Shown in pieces: positions 42,865 through 45,922 of a stretch of DNA of 45,922 nucleotides. Where the stretch lies: positions 1 to 45,922 of the forward strand of contig JAQXIQ010000148.1 of NCBI GenBank assembly GCA_029007865.1, read 5' to 3'. Both the position numbers and the translations under genes were made by a program. This stretch comes from Bacillota bacterium (GTDB lineage Bacteria > Bacillota > Clostridia > Christensenellales > QALW01). Each line of letters opens with the position of its first letter. Position 1 is the stretch's first letter. The notes beneath the pieces were generated by a model. The model did no database searches, was not told where the DNA came from, and saw only the letters and a program-made list of their open reading frames with translations.

Positions 42865-44025
42865 TTGGACGACATATTTACATACCTTGCCTGGAAAGGA
42901 GACCTTTCGCTCAAGGCCGCGCCTCTTAATGAAACCGACGCGCTGATTCTTTGCCGCGCCGCTTATTTCCCTATGGATGGGGCAGTGCCCGAGGACTTTC
43001 AGAACCATATAGCTCTCAAAGACGCCGCCGCAGTTATGCTGGCAGACGCCGAAGAGCGCAGATTCCTTATGGAGAACGACAAGCGTCTGCTTGCGGAGCT
43101 TGCCTCCTGTCCGCGTTTTGAGCATCTTGAGCTGTGCGGATACCGGAACAATACCGACCCTAGTACCGAAAAACAGTTTTCCGCCGTAACCGTAAAACTC
43201 GGAGACAGCCTTTTTATTTCCTTCCGCGGTACCGATTCCACGCTCGTGGGTTGGAAAGAAGACTTCAACATGAGCTTCAGCCTGATTCCGTCGCAGCTGG
43301 AGGCGGTGCGGTACCTGAAGCAAGCGGCTGCGTCCGGCGGCCGTATTATATGCGGCGGGCACTCCAAGGGCGGCAATCTTGCCGTGTATGCCGCCGCCTT
43401 CTGCGGTAAACGCCTGCAGAAGCGCATTGATGCCGTTTACAATTTTGACGGTCCGGGCTTTATTAAAGAAGTGACCCAGAGTCCGGAATACAATGCGATT
43501 TCCGGAAAAGTATACAAATTTGTGCCCCAGTCCTCCATTATAGGCAGGCTACTGACCGCAGACGAGCGCTTCATCGCAGTAATATCAGAGGAAAAGGGCC
43601 TGCGCCAGCACGACCTTTATTCATGGAGAATAGTTCCTCCCGGTCGCATGGAACCCGCCGCCGTGCAGAACAGCCCCTTTATGGGCAGGTCTCTCAACGA
43701 CTGGATAGCCGGCATGGATATGAATACGCGCAGGCAGTTCTTTGACGCCTGTTATGAGGTAATAACTCAGACCGGAGCCTCCACGCTCTCGGAGCTTTTT
43801 ACCGGTAAAAACGCATTGCTGATCATTAAAAACTACCGCGCGACGGATCCCGAGGCACGGCGTCTAATCCTGCGCGGTTTTACTCTGCTCTACAGAGCCG
43901 CGCGCGGAAATATACCGTTGCCGCATCACCGCACAGACAGCAGCGCTCCGCCCAAGCAGCCGCAAACAACCAAGGACGGCTTAAAAACGGCGCGCAGTAC
44001 AAATAAAAGTTGCGCAAACCGATAG
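42865..44025 (+). CDS. Mbeg1-like/DUF2974 lipase-fold protein
   Basis: The 386-residue protein resembles the DUF2974 (Mbeg1-like) family. The alpha/beta-hydrolase elbow is GGHSKGGNLAVYAA, with the serine near residue 170, and the preceding segment FISFRGTDSTLVGWKEDF is the oxyanion-loop region of class 3 lipases. YNFDGPGF follows. Members are often annotated as lipases, but their substrates are unproven. The start is a TTG (42865), read as Met, with a weak site upstream; there is no in-frame ATG near. The C-terminal 40 residues are polar and probably disordered. It is not an obvious secreted protein. Confidence 0.85.
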   Translation: MDDIFTYLAWKGDLSLKAAPLNETDALILCRAAYFPMDGAVPEDFQNHIALKDAAAVMLADAEERRFLMENDKRLLAELASCPRFEHLELCGYRNNTDPSTEKQFSAVTVKLGDSLFISFRGTDSTLVGWKEDFNMSFSLIPSQLEAVRYLKQAAASGGRIICGGHSKGGNLAVYAAAFCGKRLQKRIDAVYNFDGPGFIKEVTQSPEYNAISGKVYKFVPQSSIIGRLLTADERFIAVISEEKGLRQHDLYSWRIVPPGRMEPAAVQNSPFMGRSLNDWIAGMDMNTRRQFFDACYEVITQTGASTLSELFTGKNALLIIKNYRATDPEARRLILRGFTLLYRAARGNIPLPHHRTDSSAPPKQPQTTKDGLKTARSTNKSCANR

Positions 44026-44096
44026 AATGCGGTTATAATATATACAACAATAAGCAAACCGCCTCAGTCTCATGATGCGTGAAAGGAATTGTATTT

Positions 44097-44465
44097 ATGA
44101 ACGAAACCATGTATTTCAAGGATGAGAACGGCAACGAGCTCCCGCTGACCATGATTGACGCTTTTGAATTTGAATCACAGCAGTATGCTCTGTTTGCCAC
44201 CCCCGCCGAGGACCTCAAGGATGACGAAGAGCCCGCCCTATACATTATGAAGCCCATTATCAGCAACGACGAGATCACCGATTTCGAAATGCCTACCGAC
44301 GAGGAAATGGAAGCCGTTACTCCGTTCCTTATCAGCCGACTGGAAAGCCGTCACTCCTGCAGCGGAAGCTGTTCCTCCTGCGGAGGCTGCGGCTGCGGAG
44401 ACGACTACGATGACTGCGGCTGCGGTGATGAGCACGAGCACGACTGCGGATGCGGATGTCATTGA
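44097..44465 (+). CDS. DUF1292 protein with cysteine-rich metal-binding-like tail
   Basis: The 122-residue protein starts at 44097 (MNETMYFKDENGNELPLTMI), with AAAGGA 10 nt upstream. The DUF1292 region spans about 1-75: acidic, with FEFESQQYALFAT and PALYIMKPI segments. The C-terminal 40 residues are made almost only of Cys, Gly, Asp, Ser and His (about twelve cysteines), which suggests metal binding. DUF1292 proteins are widespread small Firmicute proteins of unknown role; the Cys-rich tail is an unusual addition. A TATAAT lies at 44034-44039 with a weak TTGCGC 18 nt upstream. A terminator follows. Confidence 0.88.
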   Translation: MNETMYFKDENGNELPLTMIDAFEFESQQYALFATPAEDLKDDEEPALYIMKPIISNDEITDFEMPTDEEMEAVTPFLISRLESRHSCSGSCSSCGGCGCGDDYDDCGCGDEHEHDCGCGCH

Positions 44466-44527
44466 TTCTGCAAACCGGGTCTGGCTCATTAACACCGTAC
44501 CTGAAAACGAGGCCTATTTTATTTCTG

Positions 44528-44555
44528 AAGGCGAGCGCAAATACGCTCGCCTTTT
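44528..44555 (+). terminator. Terminator after the DUF1292 gene
   Basis: AAGGCGAGCG pairs with CGCTCGCC followed by TTTTCGG. Confidence 0.85.
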
Positions 44556-44568
44556 CGGTTTGTCAATA

Positions 44569-45363
44569 TCACACCATAGGCATTTCAATTTTTAATCCAT
44601 AATCACCCATATATACATTCCGCTTGCCCACGATCTCCACCAAATCGTCCCTTGACATAACTGCTGCGCCGGATGCTGCCATATCATACAAGATATAAGA
44701 ATCGTCATAGTATTGAATGTACCAGTTATCTTTCTCGCTGTAGCGCCAAGCGGTTTTGATAACTCCGTACAGTTTGCCGTCAGCCTTGACATACCATGCA
44801 TAGAGATTCAGACACAGAAGCTTTTTCCCTTCGGGGTCAGTATGCGGCGGGATCGGCAATTGCTCCGCATATTCGGCCGCATTTTCGGAAAGGTGTGCGG
44901 ATATGTTCTCCATCCGCTTCATGTCTTCCTCGGTATAGCGAACCTCGGAATAGGTTTGACTTTCATTAAGCATTGCATCGGGCAAATAACGAAGCAAATC
45001 TTTGTTGTTGACAAAAGGTATTACTTGTGATACGCTATATTCGACCAAGCCAGACGGTATTGGTCTTTCGTCATGAAAGGCAATGCTGTCCAAAAGCTTG
45101 GTTTTTATTTTATTTTGGTCGATCATTACATATAGTGTGTTTCTACCTTGTTTGGAATGCTTCAAGCCTATTCTTACCGGCGTAAAATATTCGCCGTCAA
45201 TAAAACCGCCAAGCAAATTTTCAAAATAAACAGTATCGGTGTCATAATAATACCTGTTTTGATGTCTTTCGATGCCGACACTATTTGCTACAACATCTTT
45301 CATTATCGGCATTAGTTTTGCAATTTGACTAGGCGTTGCTTTTGTGTGTGTTATTTTTCTCAT
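44569..45363 (-). CDS. Hypothetical protein, possible mobile-element accessory
   Basis: I do not recognise this 264-residue protein with confidence. It has no signal peptide or membrane helix and looks soluble and mixed alpha/beta. The segment YFENLLGGFIDGEYFTPVRI, then HSKQGRNTLYVMIDQNKI, and FVNNKDLLRYLPDAML recall, from memory only, domains seen in the large polyvalent proteins of integrative elements and phages. It is markedly more AT-rich than the genes to its left and is next to a tRNA gene, as acquired DNA often is. No good ribosome binding site precedes the ATG. Confidence 0.6.
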   Translation of the reverse strand: MRKITHTKATPSQIAKLMPIMKDVVANSVGIERHQNRYYYDTDTVYFENLLGGFIDGEYFTPVRIGLKHSKQGRNTLYVMIDQNKIKTKLLDSIAFHDERPIPSGLVEYSVSQVIPFVNNKDLLRYLPDAMLNESQTYSEVRYTEEDMKRMENISAHLSENAAEYAEQLPIPPHTDPEGKKLLCLNLYAWYVKADGKLYGVIKTAWRYSEKDNWYIQYYDDSYILYDMAASGAAVMSRDDLVEIVGKRNVYMGDYGLKIEMPMV

Positions 45364-45592
45364 ATTGGATTTTGAAAAAATAACTTATGAAGAATGATTG
45401 CTTTTCCATACGAACATGACACAAAAATTATTCCTCTTAACCATTGAGTAATAATATATTTATCAGCAATAGAATTTCGTGTTGTATTTCGTGTTGTATT
45501 TTTAGCAAAACAGCCTTTTTGAGAGCAAATAACGCTTATTATCGGAAAGAATACAATGCCTCAAAACCCGCGTGAAATGGGCATAAATAGCG
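45364..45592. other. AT-rich intergenic region
   Basis: There is no gene here. ATTTCGTGTTGT occurs twice in tandem (45474-45497). Confidence 0.6.
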
Positions 45593-45612
45593 AAAACGCC
45601 GCATTTGCGGCG
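45593..45612 (-). terminator. Terminator of tRNA-Val
   Basis: CGCCGC-ATTT-GCGGCG (45597-45612), followed on the minus strand by TTTT, directly after the tRNA. Confidence 0.85.
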
Positions 45613-45621
45613 CTTTTCATT

Positions 45622-45698
45622 TGGTGGGGATAGAGGGACTCGAACCCCCGACTTCTTCGATGTGAACGAAGCGCTCTAACCAGCTGAGCCATATCCCC
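45622..45698 (-). tRNA. tRNA-Val (anticodon CAC)
   Basis: On the minus strand the acceptor GGGGATA pairs with TATCCCC. The D arm contains AGCTGGTTAGAGC, and the anticodon stem CTTCG/CGAAG closes the loop TTCACAT, giving anticodon CAC (Val, codon GTG). The T arm is GGGGGTTCGAGTCCC and the 3' CCA is encoded. It has a strong promoter and a terminator, so it is a single-gene unit. Confidence 0.96.
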
Positions 45699-45724
45699 AT
45701 TGTCTGCTGATTTCAACGCTACTA

Positions 45725-45753
45725 ATTATACTAAAAGAATAAGGGTTTGTCAA
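45725..45753 (-). promoter_or_regulatory. Sigma-A promoter of tRNA-Val
   Basis: On the minus strand: TTGACA, 17 nt, TATAAT, both consensus, ending 27 bp before the mature tRNA. Confidence 0.9.
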
Positions 45754-45825
45754 CGAACATTTTACCCCTGCGTTAAATATCCCTGTAGTGTTACAATTGA
45801 TGTGAGACCAAAGGTATGGAAAAAA

Positions 45826-45887
45826 GCGATTGAGTTTGTTAGAATAAAGTCACCACAACCCAAGTCTAACGAAAGGAACTCAATCGC
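45826..45887 (+). promoter_or_regulatory. Stem-loop masking a ribosome binding site
   Basis: GCGATTGAGTT (45826-45836) pairs perfectly with AACTCAATCGC (45877-45887), and GTTAGA (45838-45843) with TCTAAC (45865-45870). The Shine-Dalgarno GAAAGGA lies in the bulge between the two right arms. Confidence 0.75.
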
Positions 45888-45888
45888 C

Positions 45889-45922
45889 ATGGTTATAGTA
45901 ACAGATGTTAATCAGAAAAACA
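45889..45922 (+). CDS. Start of a truncated ORF, probably from a mobile element
   Basis: ATG 45889 opens a frame MVIVTDVNQKN that runs off the window. GAAAGGA lies 11 nt upstream. The long inverted repeat around the start and its place next to a tRNA gene suggest a transposase, but eleven residues cannot prove this. Confidence 0.4.
   Translation, partial: MVIVTDVNQKN

Noticed and set aside
45474-45501. Tandem ATTTCGTGTTGT as an attachment site
   Set aside because: It does not match any part of the tRNA-Val gene and is only two copies of a 12-mer.

Overview
The window looks like chromosomal DNA from a spore-forming member of the Clostridia (Bacillota). The evidence is a full-length SpoIIE, a PdaB-like sporulation deacetylase, Veg, a plsX-acpP-rnc cluster, a CIRCE/HrcA-type heat-shock operator, strong AGGAGG-type ribosome binding sites and TTGACA/TATAAT promoters. 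Base composition is moderate to GC-rich in core genes, with a few AT-rich accessory genes. No species is named because nothing in the sequence fixes it.

Layout. 0-2.7 kb: Ppx/GppA phosphatase, a membrane protein, then a CIRCE-controlled Hsp20. 2.7-5.1 kb: two tandem paralogous surface proteins on the minus strand with near-identical promoters. 5.8-10 kb: spoIIE, a membrane-anchored NERD-domain protein and a YwaF-like membrane protein. 10-29 kb: a carbohydrate locus. It holds a cytoplasmic clan GH-A glycosidase, then an eight-gene minus-strand operon. In transcription order the operon encodes a solute-binding protein fused to carbohydrate-binding-like domains, two permeases, an NHL/TPR membrane protein, a YIP1-like protein, a DUF5696 lipoprotein and two more permeases. 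Two identical-pattern palindromes flank its promoter. Divergent from it are a large unrecognised protein and an alpha/beta hydrolase. 29-32.2 kb: PdaB-like deacetylase, a frameshifted phage-type regulator, a DUF1540 protein, Veg and a degraded CDP-alcohol phosphatidyltransferase. 32.3-34.7 kb: TatD-linked radical SAM, TatD and a PTS IIC-like permease. 35-44.5 kb: MATE exporter, rnc-acpP-plsX, MFS transporter, glnS, dCMP deaminase, a Mbeg1-like protein and a DUF1292 protein. 44.5-45.9 kb: an AT-rich end with an unknown gene, tRNA-Val(CAC) and the start of an ORF behind an RBS-masking hairpin, probably a mobile element.

How it works together. The 12.4-25 kb operon reads as one envelope machine for capturing and importing a glycan. 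It has one very large secreted binding protein, four MalF/MalG-type permease subunits (two pairs), no ATPase gene, and three accessory envelope proteins. The flanking hydrolases lack signal peptides and would act on the imported product in the cytoplasm. This is the best candidate for an undescribed system. A second is a GC-rich, multi-hairpin repeat present in two intergenic copies whose hairpin arm shows compensatory changes.
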